In this document: positions 52,026 through 59,937 of the stretch, piece after piece
Position numbering within the stretch: the first letter of the stretch is position 1
Layout: every line of letters starts with the position of its first letter
Assembly (NCBI GenBank): GCA_001596155.1
Contig: CP014771.1
Span: forward strand, 2,356,001 to 2,420,000
DNA from: Hymenobacter psoromatis
Lineage (GTDB): Bacteria > Bacteroidota > Bacteroidia > Cytophagales > Hymenobacteraceae
DNA length: 64,000 nucleotides
Direction: 5' to 3'
Notes under the pieces: model-generated
Told to the model about the DNA's origin: nothing
Seen by the model: the letters and a program-made list of their open reading frames with translations, nothing else
Database searches by the model: none
Translations under genes and position numbers: made by a program

Positions 52026-53418
52026 GCCCCTCTACCAGCGCGTTGGCCCGCTTTTGGGTAACAGCGATGAGGTCGGCGAGACTCAACTCGTTCATTTCCT
52101 GGGTGCTGATGAAGGGCGTGAGCCGCCCGGCCGCGTCGGCGCTAAAGGCCACGGGGAGGGCTTGGCCAGCCAGGGCGGGGTAGGCCGCCCGAAACTCGTC
52201 GCGGTGCAGAAACTCGGCAGGCAGCGGCAGGCCGGCCACAGCCTGCTTCCACTCGGGCCGCATTCCGCTGAAAGCAAAGGTTTTAGCGCACAGCGCGCAC
52301 TCGTAGCTACTGGGCGCGATGGCCTTGTGCAGCAAGTCTTTGAAACCGTTGAGCGCTCCACCGTCGGCATTGTACACGAAAAGCAGCTTGGCAGCCTTGC
52401 CCCGCGCCGGGCTCACCGCGCCGGTCACTTTATCCTCATCTTCAAACAAATACGTGTGCGCCACCTCCAGCGGCTGCCCATCGGCCTCGGCATACGGGTA
52501 CACGAAGTAGTTGAGCGGCGCGCCGGCCTGCTGGGGCTTGAGGGTAAGGTCACGGCCACGCGTGAACTCCACGCGATTTTCGTCGTGCGCGCCGAAAAAG
52601 TAGGCGCGCTTGTCGGGGTTTTTGGCGGCTTCGGAGGCATCGACGGGCACCCAGCCGGTTTGCTTGGTGAAGAATTCGGCCCAGCAGTGGTAGCCTTTTA
52701 TCTCGCCCCGGCCGCGCTCGGCGGGCAGCGGCAGCCCGATGCTGAAACGCGCCGGAATGCCCAGCGCCCGGCAGTAGCCAATCACAATGGCGTGAAAATC
52801 AGTACAGTTACCGCGCCGCGCGTCGCAGGCGTAGTAGATGTCGCCGCGGCCCCAGCCCTGGCCGGTTTTGTCATACGTCACGGTGCTCACCACGTGTTCG
52901 TAAATGGCGCGGGCTTTTTGCAGGTCGGTTTTGGCCCCGGCCTGGTCCACCACGTTCTGGGCCTGGGCCCGGATTTTGAAATCGAGCGGCACGAGGCGGT
53001 CGGGCGCCAGCCAGCGGCTGAGGTTGGGGTCCTGGACTTCGGTTTCGGCGGGGGCGTGGTCGTCGGTGGCGCGCAGGTTGAGGTGTTCGCGCCGCGTCAC
53101 GCGGGCCGTGAGCGTGACTATGAGCGGCGCGGTGGGCACGGCGGCCGGCCGCAGGTGCAGCATCTGGTTGCCGTATTGGTCGGTGGCAATGGTGTAGGGC
53201 GCACCGGCTTCAATGTGGAGGTCGCGCACGTCCTGGTTCTTATCCGAGTGCGGCACGGACATCCACAGCTCCAGGGTCTTGGTGTCAGCGGCCGGCACGG
53301 GCACCGTAGCGCGGCACGTGAGCTGAAAGGTGCGGCTATGCACGGCCGCCGGGGGGGTAGGGGCCGGCGCGGCGGCCGTGAGCAGCAGCGCGGCCACGGC
53401 GAGCAGCAAGGGTTTCAT
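52021..53418 (-). CDS. Secreted transglutaminase-like protease/ligase
   Basis: 465 residues from ATG 53418 with a signal peptide (MKPLLLAVAALLLTAAAPAP). The transglutaminase-like core has Cys near 204 in RRGNCTDFHAI, His near 243 in GYHCWAEF and Asp near 258 in WVPVDASEA, the catalytic triad. An N-terminal beta domain (about 25-130) precedes it, and the C-terminal 200 residues include an unassigned part with CALCAKTF. Members are peptidases or crosslinkers. The TAG stop lies inside a family C repeat. Confidence 0.88.
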   Translation of the reverse strand: MKPLLLAVAALLLTAAAPAPTPPAAVHSRTFQLTCRATVPVPAADTKTLELWMSVPHSDKNQDVRDLHIEAGAPYTIATDQYGNQMLHLRPAAVPTAPLIVTLTARVTRREHLNLRATDDHAPAETEVQDPNLSRWLAPDRLVPLDFKIRAQAQNVVDQAGAKTDLQKARAIYEHVVSTVTYDKTGQGWGRGDIYYACDARRGNCTDFHAIVIGYCRALGIPARFSIGLPLPAERGRGEIKGYHCWAEFFTKQTGWVPVDASEAAKNPDKRAYFFGAHDENRVEFTRGRDLTLKPQQAGAPLNYFVYPYAEADGQPLEVAHTYLFEDEDKVTGAVSPARGKAAKLLFVYNADGGALNGFKDLLHKAIAPSSYECALCAKTFAFSGMRPEWKQAVAGLPLPAEFLHRDEFRAAYPALAGQALPVAFSADAAGRLTPFISTQEMNELSLADLIAVTQKRANALVEGQ

Positions 53419-53442
53419 AAACGTGGAACTGGTAAGGAACCG

Positions 53443-53450
53443 CAAATTTA
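53443..53450 (-). promoter_or_regulatory. Candidate promoter -7 element (TAAATTTG)
   Basis: TAAATTTG on the minus strand, 25 bases upstream of the transglutaminase-like start, with TTG at 53473-53475 (22-base spacer). Same octamer as before secA. Confidence 0.5.
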
Positions 53451-53617
53451 CGCCCTACCCCCCTACCTGGCCCAACGTCAGGCAACTGGTTCCGGCTACC
53501 AGCTTAGCCAGCATATTACCCAAAAAACGCACGGCGGCGAAGGCCGGCCGGCCGTAGTAGGCCCAGCCTCTACCGGGCGGCGGCCAGCCGGCCGGCCTTT
53601 TCCACTACCCTTTTTTT

Positions 53618-54520
53618 ATGAAATCTCCTCAGCAAAAAACCGCTAGGCGCGTGCTCGTGACCGGCGGCACCGGCAAGCTCGGCAAAGTGTGCGTGCAAGA
53701 CCTGCAAGCCCACGGCTACGACGTGTTCGTGGTCGATACCGTAGCGCCCGAGAAAGGCATCCCGCACCTCATCGCCGACTTGTCGGACTTTGGCCAGACG
53801 CTCGATGCGCTGTCTTCGACCGGCAAGGAAATCCACGCCGGGGTAGGGCCGCAGGCCTTCGATGCCATCGTGCACCTGGCGGCCTTCCCTACCCCTCGCC
53901 AATATCCTGACGCCCACTTGTTTCAGAATAATATCATGGGCACCTACAACGTGTTTGAGGCAGGGCGGCGGCTGGGTATTCATAACATCATCTGGGCCAG
54001 CAGCGAAACCACGCTGGGCGAGCCATTTGATGGCGCTGAGCCCTACGCGCCCGTGGACGAGGACTACCCGCTACGCGCCAAAAGCGCCTACGCCCTGGCC
54101 AAAGTGCTGATGGAGGACATGGCCCGCCAGTTCTGCCTCCAAACGCCCGCTATGAAGCTCATCGGCCTGCGCTTCAGCAACGTGATGGAGCCCCAGGACT
54201 ACGCCAAATTCCCGGCCTACGACGACGACCCCGAGGAGCGCAAGTGGAACATGTGGGCCTACATTGATGCCCGCGACGGCGCCCAGGCCATCCGCAAAGC
54301 CATCGAGTGGGAGGCCACCGGCATGCACCCCTTCATCATCGCCAACGCCGACACGGTGATGTCGAAATCCTCGGCCGAGCTGATGCAGAATTTCCTACCC
54401 CAGGTGCCGGTGCGCAAGGCGCTGGCTGAGCACGAAACGCTGCTTTCCATTGAGAAAGCGCGGCGGGTGCTGGGCTATGAGCCCGAGTTTAGCTGGCGCG
54501 ATAGAAAGAACTGGCAGTAA
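53618..54520 (+). CDS. NAD(P)-dependent sugar epimerase/dehydratase-like (extended SDR)
   Basis: 300 residues. The Rossmann motif VLVTGGTGKLG is at about 12-22, the DAIVHLAA strand near 82-89 and the catalytic YALAK (YxxxK) near 160 after WASSETTLG. This is a UDP-glucose 4-epimerase-like or uronate dehydrogenase-like fold; substrate unknown. It lies at the edge of an AT-rich island and is followed by a strong hairpin. Confidence 0.88.
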   Translation: MKSPQQKTARRVLVTGGTGKLGKVCVQDLQAHGYDVFVVDTVAPEKGIPHLIADLSDFGQTLDALSSTGKEIHAGVGPQAFDAIVHLAAFPTPRQYPDAHLFQNNIMGTYNVFEAGRRLGIHNIIWASSETTLGEPFDGAEPYAPVDEDYPLRAKSAYALAKVLMEDMARQFCLQTPAMKLIGLRFSNVMEPQDYAKFPAYDDDPEERKWNMWAYIDARDGAQAIRKAIEWEATGMHPFIIANADTVMSKSSAELMQNFLPQVPVRKALAEHETLLSIEKARRVLGYEPEFSWRDRKNWQ

Positions 54521-54529
54521 AAGCACTTG

Positions 54530-54576
54530 CATACGCTGGCGCGAGTTGTGTTGCGCTAAACTAGCGCCAGCGTATG
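54530..54576 (+). terminator. Hairpin terminator at the edge of the AT-rich island
   Basis: CATACGCTGGCGC and GCGCCAGCGTATG form a perfect 13-bp stem followed by ATTTTATTT. It separates the epimerase gene from the convergent membrane-protein gene. Confidence 0.7.
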
Positions 54577-54579
54577 ATT

Positions 54580-55068
54580 TTATTTGCCGCTAGTTTTATT
54601 TAAAAATTTATTACGGTAAACAGAATAAATTATTGCATCTTTCGCGGAGTTAAAAGAGCAAAATAAAGAATAAGAAAATATGAATACAAACCCGGATATG
54701 AAAAACTTATTTTGAAAGAATTTTTCGTCAAATTCTTCTACAAAGTAAGAACTCACTACAAAGCCAATTATTGAATAGAAAAGGCCAATAAAAAGCATCA
54801 TTAGCGTATATCGAAAAATTATGAGTAGTTTATCATATCCACCATTTTCGTTAAAAAAATTAACAAAATCATCACTCGGTGCAGCTATAATCACTGCTAA
54901 TGAAGCAAAATATACCGAAAAGACTATTGATAAAACAGAAACTCCAAGTCCGTAAAATTGAATGGAAAATTTATCAGAAATTAGCCAAGGAAGCAAATAA
55001 AAAGCAGTTGCAGCTAGAAGAAAGGCTACAGTAAAATCCCACGACCAAAAAATTGATTTAATACTCAT
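54580..55068 (-). CDS. Small four-helix membrane protein, second gene of an AT-rich two-gene operon
   Basis: 162 residues with four hydrophobic segments at about 12-30, 38-63, 80-108 and 122-140, short loops and a basic C-terminal tail (RNKFLNKTSGK). No family is recognised. Base composition is strikingly AT-rich (AAA, ATT and TTT codons) against the GC-rich neighbours, a sign of recent transfer. Its ATG overlaps the stop of the preceding 277-residue gene by four bases, so the two are translated together. A soluble protein plus small multi-helix membrane protein is the layout of RexA/RexB and other membrane-damaging defence systems; this is inference only. Confidence 0.75.
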   Translation of the reverse strand: MSIKSIFWSWDFTVAFLLAATAFYLLPWLISDKFSIQFYGLGVSVLSIVFSVYFASLAVIIAAPSDDFVNFFNENGGYDKLLIIFRYTLMMLFIGLFYSIIGFVVSSYFVEEFDEKFFQNKFFISGFVFIFSYSLFCSFNSAKDAIIYSVYRNKFLNKTSGK

Positions 55069-55898
55069 TGCTTTCTTATTCTGTCTATAATCCTTTTCAT
55101 AGCAGGAAATACTAACTGCATTACAGTTTGAACAGGTATATCGTGGTCTGGTCCTTGCACATTTTGTGGGTTGTCTGACGTCTTATAAACTACGTTTTCG
55201 TTATTTTGATTCTTTCCAGTAGCGGCAGTAACGCCATAGCCATCCTCAGACATTGCTATTCGCTCTTCTATTGTTTTATCTACCTGGATAGACGGGCCAT
55301 CTTTTTTAGCATCATACTGCTCAGTATACTTCGCAACCATTTCAGCTTTTAAGCGGTCATCCAACTCTTTCCAAATCTTATCGGAGTTTGGATTAGAGGG
55401 ATGGAGTACAATCCGAATACTCTGAATTTTGAGCATTTTTGCTATTCTCTCAGCAAAATTGCCTCTATCTTCAATAGAGTCTATTCGGGCTTCTACAAAA
55501 AAACCGTTGTGAACTTTATCAAATATACTTGAAAATCTATTTTCAAAGGATTTGCGGGTAATGCGACTTCCTTGCACTGTATATGCAATCAAGCCTGTTT
55601 TGGAGTCCAAAATAAATCTTCCTCGACCTATAATTTCATCTGATACACTGACCTTCTCCGGCTCACCCCTTTCATTAACTACTTCGTGCTCTTCACTTGA
55701 GCGGTATTTTAATAAAAAGGCCGTAAAATAATAGTTATTCTCATACGAAAATTTCTCAACTCCTGAAAATATATATTTATATCCCTTCTCTTCAACAAAG
55801 GCATTAGCTCGAAGGGTTTTGTCTATAAAATCTTCCTTTTCTGAGTAGTTAGAGTAGTTAGCGCTCAAATTAAACCTGCCTAAAAAGTACTTTTTCAT
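55065..55898 (-). CDS. Soluble protein of unknown function, first gene of the AT-rich operon (candidate sensor)
   Basis: 277 residues from ATG 55898; the open frame continues to 56402 but that part is antisense to serA-serB and is rejected. No signal peptide or membrane helix. The middle has a repeated beta pattern (KYIFSGVEKFSYENNYYFTA, RGRFILDSKTGLIAYTVQGS), then FVEARIDSIEDRGNFAERIAKM and IQSIRIVLHPSNPNSDKIW, and a helical charged C terminus (PAMKRIIDRIRKQ). I do not recognise a family; the layout resembles RexA-like or DUF4747-like abortive-infection proteins in length and in the PNP motif. AT-rich composition marks it as acquired. Confidence 0.7.
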   Translation of the reverse strand: MKKYFLGRFNLSANYSNYSEKEDFIDKTLRANAFVEEKGYKYIFSGVEKFSYENNYYFTAFLLKYRSSEEHEVVNERGEPEKVSVSDEIIGRGRFILDSKTGLIAYTVQGSRITRKSFENRFSSIFDKVHNGFFVEARIDSIEDRGNFAERIAKMLKIQSIRIVLHPSNPNSDKIWKELDDRLKAEMVAKYTEQYDAKKDGPSIQVDKTIEERIAMSEDGYGVTAATGKNQNNENVVYKTSDNPQNVQGPDHDIPVQTVMQLVFPAMKRIIDRIRKQ

Positions 55899-56009
55899 AG
55901 CCTTAACTTTACCTAACTTTTTTTTGAAGTGAGTAGTCTTCTGGTTTCTCAGAAGGAATAGTTGCCAAGAGTGCATGTGCAAGATACTAGCCGCCCCATC
56001 TTTGCGCCC

Positions 56010-57911
56010 ATGCCCGACGCTGCCCCGCTTCTCCCCTACCTCGTTTTCGACTTCGACTCCACGTTCACGCAGGTCGAAGGACTGGATGAGTTGGCCGCCA
56101 TTGCCCTGCAAGGCCAGCCCGACCAGGCGGCGCGAGTGGCCCAAATCAAGGCCTTCACCGACCAGGGCATGGCCGGCGAAATCGGCTTTCAGGAATCGCT
56201 GAGCCGGCGGCTGGCGCTGCTGGGGGCGCACCGGCGGCACCTGGCCCCGCTGGTGGCGCACCTGCAAACCAAGGTGAGCGCGAGCATCCGGCGCAACGGC
56301 GACTTCTTCCGGCAGCACGCCGACCGCATCTACGTGGTGAGCAGCGGGTTCCGGGAGTTTATCGAGCCGGTGGTGGCCGAGTTCGGCATTGTGCCCGGCC
56401 ACGTGCTGGCCAACACCTTCACCTTTGATGAGGGAGGTAGCATCACGGGCTGCGACCCCGGCAACGTGCTGAGCCGCGACGGTGGTAAGATTCAGCAGCT
56501 AAAGGACTTGCACCTCGACGGACCGGTGTACGTGCTCGGCGATGGCTACACCGACTACCAGATTCGGGAGGCTGGCCTGGCCCACCGCTTTTATGCCTAT
56601 ACTGAGAACGTGAGCCGCCCCAGCGTGGTGGCCCACGCCGACGAGGTGCTGCCCACTTTTGACGAGTTTTTATACCAACTGAAACTACCGATGACCCTGA
56701 GCTACCCCAAAAACCGCATCAAGGTGCTGCTGCTCGAAAACCCCGACGCCCGCGCCGCCGAGCTTTTCCGCCAGGAAGGTTACCAGGTGGAAGAAGTGAA
56801 GGGCGCGCTGGACGAAGACGAGCTGGTGGCCCGCATCGAGGGCGTGAGCATTCTGGGCCTGCGGTCGAAAACGCACGTGACCCAGCGCGTGCTCGACGCG
56901 GCCAACCGCCTCATCGGCATCGGCGCGTTCTGCATCGGCACCAACCAGATTGACCTGTCTTCGGCCATGAAGAGGGGGGTAGCCGTGTTCAACGCGCCTT
57001 TCAGCAACACCCGCTCGGTGGTGGAGCTGACGCTGGCCGAGCTGATTGTGCTGGCCCGCCGCATCCCGGAGAAAAACCCCCGGATGCACGCCGGCGAGTG
57101 GGACAAATCATCGAACGGCTCGTTCGAGATTCGGGGCAAAACGCTGGGTATCATCGGCTACGGCAACATCGGGGCGCAGCTGTCGGTAGTGGCCGAGGCC
57201 GTGGGGCTGAAGGTGATTTACTACGACATGGCCGAAAAGCTCCAGCTCGGCAACGCCGTAAAATTCAAGACGCTGGAGGAAATGCTACCCCTGGCCGACA
57301 TCGTGACGCTACACATCGACGGCCGGCCCGAAAACCAGGACTTCTTCGGGGCCAAAGAATTTGCCCTGATGAAGCCGGGCGCGCTGTTCATTAACAACGC
57401 CCGCGGCCACGTCGTGGACGTGCCCGCCCTGGCCGCCGCCCTGCGCGGCGGCCACCTCGGCGGCGCGGCCATCGACGTGTTTCCCCACGAGCCCAAAACC
57501 AACGCCGAGAGCTTCGAGAGCGAGCTGCGCGGCCTGCCCAACGTGCTCCTTACCCCCCACATCGGCGGCAGCACGGCCGAGGCCCAGCGCAACATCGCCG
57601 AGTTCGTGCCCGAGCGCATCATGGAGTACATCAACACCGGCAACACCCAGCAGAGCGTCAATTTCCCCAATATTCAACTGCCGGTGCAGCCCGGACATCG
57701 CCTCATTCACATCCACGCCAACGTGCCCGGCGTGCTGGCCCGCATCAACAACGTGCTGGCCCAGCACCACGTCAACATCCTGGGTCAGTATCTCAAAACC
57801 AACGAGCACATCGGCTACGTGATAACTGACATCAACCGCGAGTACGACCAAGACGTGATTCAGGCCCTGCGCGCCGTGGAGCACACCATCAAGTTCCGGG
57901 TGCTGTACTAA
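56010..57911 (+). CDS. Fusion of phosphoserine phosphatase (SerB) and 3-phosphoglycerate dehydrogenase (SerA)
   Basis: 633 residues from ATG 56010. Residues 1-215 are a HAD phosphatase with the nucleophile motif FDFDSTFT near 13-20, SSGF near 112 and LGDGYTDYQ near 180. Residues about 232-545 are SerA: GAFCIGTNQID, the NAD-binding IGYGNIGAQ near 382 and HIGGSTAEAQ near 523. An ACT domain (HANVPGVLARINNVLAQHHV) is at about 563-633. It carries the first and last steps of serine synthesis in one chain; the middle enzyme SerC is not in the window. The ACT domain suggests serine feedback control. Confidence 0.93.
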   Translation: MPDAAPLLPYLVFDFDSTFTQVEGLDELAAIALQGQPDQAARVAQIKAFTDQGMAGEIGFQESLSRRLALLGAHRRHLAPLVAHLQTKVSASIRRNGDFFRQHADRIYVVSSGFREFIEPVVAEFGIVPGHVLANTFTFDEGGSITGCDPGNVLSRDGGKIQQLKDLHLDGPVYVLGDGYTDYQIREAGLAHRFYAYTENVSRPSVVAHADEVLPTFDEFLYQLKLPMTLSYPKNRIKVLLLENPDARAAELFRQEGYQVEEVKGALDEDELVARIEGVSILGLRSKTHVTQRVLDAANRLIGIGAFCIGTNQIDLSSAMKRGVAVFNAPFSNTRSVVELTLAELIVLARRIPEKNPRMHAGEWDKSSNGSFEIRGKTLGIIGYGNIGAQLSVVAEAVGLKVIYYDMAEKLQLGNAVKFKTLEEMLPLADIVTLHIDGRPENQDFFGAKEFALMKPGALFINNARGHVVDVPALAAALRGGHLGGAAIDVFPHEPKTNAESFESELRGLPNVLLTPHIGGSTAEAQRNIAEFVPERIMEYINTGNTQQSVNFPNIQLPVQPGHRLIHIHANVPGVLARINNVLAQHHVNILGQYLKTNEHIGYVITDINREYDQDVIQALRAVEHTIKFRVLY

Positions 57912-57957
57912 ACTCCCGCGCCGCGCTGGTCGTTATCTTACCCAAAACCCCTTCGCC

Positions 57958-58233
57958 ATGTCTCAGCTCACCATCACCCTCGACGACGACCTGCTGCAAG
58001 CCGCGCAGGCTTATGCCCGCCAGCACGGCCAGGAATTGGACAAGCTCGTGGCCGAGCTGCTGCAAGCCGCCGTGCAGCCAAGGATTCAGCCCGAAACCAG
58101 CCCAGCAGCATTGCCCGTGCGCCCTTTATCGCCTATCATCCAAGAACTGTACGGCTCTGTCAAGCTACCAGATAATTTCGACTATAAGACTGCCATTGAG
58201 GAAGCTATACTCGAAAAATACAACCGCTTGTGA
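57958..58233 (+). CDS. Antitoxin, DUF6364-like (ribbon-helix-helix)
   Basis: 91 residues. SQLTITLDDDLLQAAQAYAR is a short strand and helix pair typical of ribbon-helix-helix DUF6364 antitoxins, followed by a helical linker and a toxin-binding tail (IQELYGSVKLPDNFDYKTAI). Its TGA stop overlaps a GTG that was the start of the downstream PIN toxin before an IS1-like insertion separated them. It probably repressed its own operon; binding sites were not identified. Confidence 0.82.
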   Translation: MSQLTITLDDDLLQAAQAYARQHGQELDKLVAELLQAAVQPRIQPETSPAALPVRPLSPIIQELYGSVKLPDNFDYKTAIEEAILEKYNRL

Positions 58234-58234
58234 A

Positions 58235-58242
58235 AAGTTTTT
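58235..58242 (+). repeat. Left copy of the 8-bp target duplication (AAGTTTTT)
   Basis: AAGTTTTT directly precedes the first base of the IS (GGCGGTGG...) and is repeated at 59078-59085, marking the insertion site. Confidence 0.9.
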
Positions 58243-58281
58243 GGCGGTGGTGTAAGTCGTGGTGAGCTAGTATCTTTGTTT

Positions 58282-58551
58282 ATGATTTCAACTATTCTGA
58301 CGTGTGCCAACTGTGCGAGCCAACGGCTGCAAAAAAACGGGTCGAGTCGCGGCAAAGCCAAGTATCGCTGCTATGATTGCGGCCATCAAGCCGTTTTCGC
58401 CCCGGCCGCGCCGCAGCGGGCTGCCCAATACGCGCAGGTAATGAAGCTGTTAGTAGAACGCAACTCGCAACGCAGCATCGAGCGGGTTACGGGCGTTGCC
58501 CGGATGACGATTGCGCGGTGGCTAAAAAAAAGTCGCCCCGAAAGCAGTTGA
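58282..58551 (+). CDS. InsA-like zinc-finger/helix-turn-helix part of the IS1 transposase
   Basis: 89 residues from ATG 58282. Two CxxC pairs (TCANCAS, YRCYDCG) form the zinc finger, and the helix-turn-helix [20 protein letters not shown] binds the inverted repeats. It ends shortly after an A8 run (58524-58531). In IS1 a -1 frameshift at an A-rich site fuses it to InsB; here the InsB frame is reached by +1 (or -2), so either transcript slippage or a one-base indel is involved. Confidence 0.85.
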   Translation: MISTILTCANCASQRLQKNGSSRGKAKYRCYDCGHQAVFAPAAPQRAAQYAQVMKLLVERNSQRSIERVTGVARMTIARWLKKSRPESS

Positions 58552-58639
58552 GCCAGAAGCGATTGAGCCAGAAGCGATTGAGCCAGAAGCGATTGAGCCA
58601 GAAGTGATTGAGTCAGAAGTAGTTGAGCCAGAAGTAGTT
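58550..58639 (+). repeat. Six tandem 15-bp repeats in the transposase linker
   Basis: GAGCCAGAAGCGATT occurs three times exactly and three more times with changes. In the InsB frame it encodes EPEAI repeats between the DNA-binding and catalytic halves. Confidence 0.95.
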
Positions 58640-59068
58640 GAGCCAGCAAGTATGGTATTGGAACTAGCTGAAATGTGGACCTTTGTCGGGAAACGGAAGC
58701 GCAAAGTATGGCTCTGGCTGGCCGTCGAACGGGCTTCGCGGCGCATCATAGCCTGGGTGCTGGGCTGTCGGGGAGCCGCCACGGGGCGGCGGCTTTTTCA
58801 AGCGTTACCCGCTCGTTATCCGGTCAATACTACGTACTATACCGATGCCTGGGAAGCCTACGCCACCGTCTTGCCCGCCCGCGCCCACCGGCCCAGCGCC
58901 AAAGGCAGCGGGCAAACCAGCAGCGTGGAAGCCCTCCATTGTTCGCTCCGCCACCGGTGCGGGGTCCTGGTGCGCAAATCCTGTTCGTTTAGGAAGTCAC
59001 TGACTATGCATCACGCTAGAATAAAAATGTGTATTGATAATCATAATCAGCGAATCACCACGATTTAG
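58604..59068 (+). CDS. InsB-like catalytic part of the IS1 transposase, missing one DDE aspartate
   Basis: Open from about 58529 without an own ATG; GTG 58604 gives 154 residues. IS1 InsB landmarks are seen: [29 protein letters not shown] with the second catalytic Asp, [13 protein letters not shown] with the Glu, and RKSCSFRKS near the end. In IS1 the first catalytic Asp is in a D-E-x-W motif; here it is Ala (AEMW, codon GCT 58667-58669). One base (GAT to GCT) would explain it. The transposase is probably inactive. Confidence 0.8.
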   Translation: MIESEVVEPEVVEPASMVLELAEMWTFVGKRKRKVWLWLAVERASRRIIAWVLGCRGAATGRRLFQALPARYPVNTTYYTDAWEAYATVLPARAHRPSAKGSGQTSSVEALHCSLRHRCGVLVRKSCSFRKSLTMHHARIKMCIDNHNQRITTI

Positions 59069-59492
59069 ACCACCGCCAAGTTTTTTTGTTGATATCAATG
59101 TCCTACTTGACTTGCTGGGACAGCGGGAGCCATTCGGGGCTGACGCGGCTCAGCTGCTGGAAGCAGCGGTGCGGAAAGAAGTTGTTCTGTATGTATCTGG
59201 ACTGTCATTCAGCCATATCGACTATGTGCTCCGAAAAACTATGCCGGCAGCAGAGCGGCTTTACAAGATGACGCGGCTCGCCAGCATAATCGAAATTATT
59301 CCGCTTGACCGGCCAGTTATCGAAGCCACTTTCGAACTTGGCTTCGCCGACTTTGAGGACGGCCTGCAATACTGCGCCGCCCGCGCCGTGCCCGCCATCG
59401 AAGCCATCGTGACCCGCGACCCCAAAGGCTTCACGGCCGGAAGCTTACTTGTACTCACGCCGCCCGCCGCGCTGGTCGCGCTACTCTCTTAG
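59034..59492 (+). CDS. PIN-domain toxin with its start displaced by the IS
   Basis: The body from 59086 reads [20 protein letters not shown], the usual PIN N terminus with its first catalytic Asp, then [14 protein letters not shown] with the central region and [13 protein letters not shown] with the acidic residues near the C terminus. Removing the IS and one target copy restores GTG-AAA-AGT-TTT-TTT-GTT-GAT, a start overlapping the antitoxin stop. As it stands, the frame begins in the IS end (ATG 59034, [15 protein letters not shown]...), adding 17 foreign residues. Predicted RNase of a VapC-like type II system. Whether it is still made is unknown. Confidence 0.85.
   Translation: MIIIISESPRFRPPPSFFVDINVLLDLLGQREPFGADAAQLLEAAVRKEVVLYVSGLSFSHIDYVLRKTMPAAERLYKMTRLASIIEIIPLDRPVIEATFELGFADFEDGLQYCAARAVPAIEAIVTRDPKGFTAGSLLVLTPPAALVALLS
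59078..59085 (+). repeat. Right copy of the 8-bp target duplication (AAGTTTTT)
   Basis: Directly follows the last base of the IS and matches 58235-58242. Confidence 0.9.
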
Positions 59493-59855
59493 CTAAACCG
59501 TCGGCAGTTGCTGGCTCGCCAGGAGGCCGCGGGGTAGGGCAAGTGCTTGTTGGTAGGGCACTTGCCGCAGCTCGGCCACGGGAATGCTTGTTTTCAGCTC
59601 AACCATTAGCCCGCCCAGCAACTCCACAGTCTGCGCGGCCGGGCACCGAAACTTGCGCATTACGTAGCCGGTGGCTAAGCCCACCCATTGGTCAATGCCT
59701 TGCTGAATCTGGAGCAGGTCGGTATCCGGAGCGTCGCGCAGCTGCGGCTGCCGAGCCAGCCGGTCGTCTTCTTCCAGGTGCAGCCGGATAGCATTCATAG
59801 CCAGCGTAAAAAGCGTTTTATCGCGGCGCAGCTGACGCATGCGGGGAGTAGTCAT
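59493..59855 (-). CDS. Hypothetical protein
   Basis: 120 residues, no signal peptide, helical throughout (LFTLAMNAIRLHLEEDDRLA, LLQIQQGIDQWVGLATGYVM). No family recognised. It converges with the toxin gene, stop codons adjoining, and a TACCTTTG promoter box lies upstream. Confidence 0.6.
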   Translation of the reverse strand: MTTPRMRQLRRDKTLFTLAMNAIRLHLEEDDRLARQPQLRDAPDTDLLQIQQGIDQWVGLATGYVMRKFRCPAAQTVELLGGLMVELKTSIPVAELRQVPYQQALALPRGLLASQQLPTV

Positions 59856-59887
59856 AGTAGCTCAGGTAGATAAGCAGGAAAGAGCCG

Positions 59888-59895
59888 CAAAGGTA
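59888..59895 (-). promoter_or_regulatory. Candidate -7 promoter element (TACCTTTG)
   Basis: TACCTTTG on the minus strand fits TAnnTTTG, 33 bases before the hypothetical gene at 59855. Confidence 0.45.
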
Positions 59896-59937
59896 GAAGC
59901 CGCCGCGCAGCGGAGCCTCGTAGCCCTACCCCCCTTG

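Larger units (their letters stand above)
58243..59077 (+). mobile_element. IS1-family-like insertion sequence
   Basis: 835 bp. The ends are inverted repeats: GGCGGTGGTGTAAGTCGTGG left and GGCGGTGGTCTAAATCGTGG (read inward) right, 2 mismatches in 23. It is flanked by 8-bp direct repeats AAGTTTTT. It encodes an InsA-like zinc-finger protein and an InsB-like transposase half in another frame. Size and target length fit the IS1 family. Confidence 0.9.

Noticed and set aside
51937..53646. Very long plus-strand frame opposite the transglutaminase-like gene
   Set aside because: The minus strand has a signal peptide and a catalytic triad; the plus product has no family match and runs through a repeat.
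55899..56402. N-terminal extension of the AT-rich sensor gene
   Set aside because: It is antisense to the SerB part of the fusion, GC-rich unlike the rest, and a clean ATG with AT-rich codons exists at 55898.
58377..58607. -1 frame extension of the InsA protein as the real transposase link
   Set aside because: The -1 frame after A8 runs to a stop at 58607 (LSQKR repeats) and never reaches the catalytic half; only the +1 frame does.
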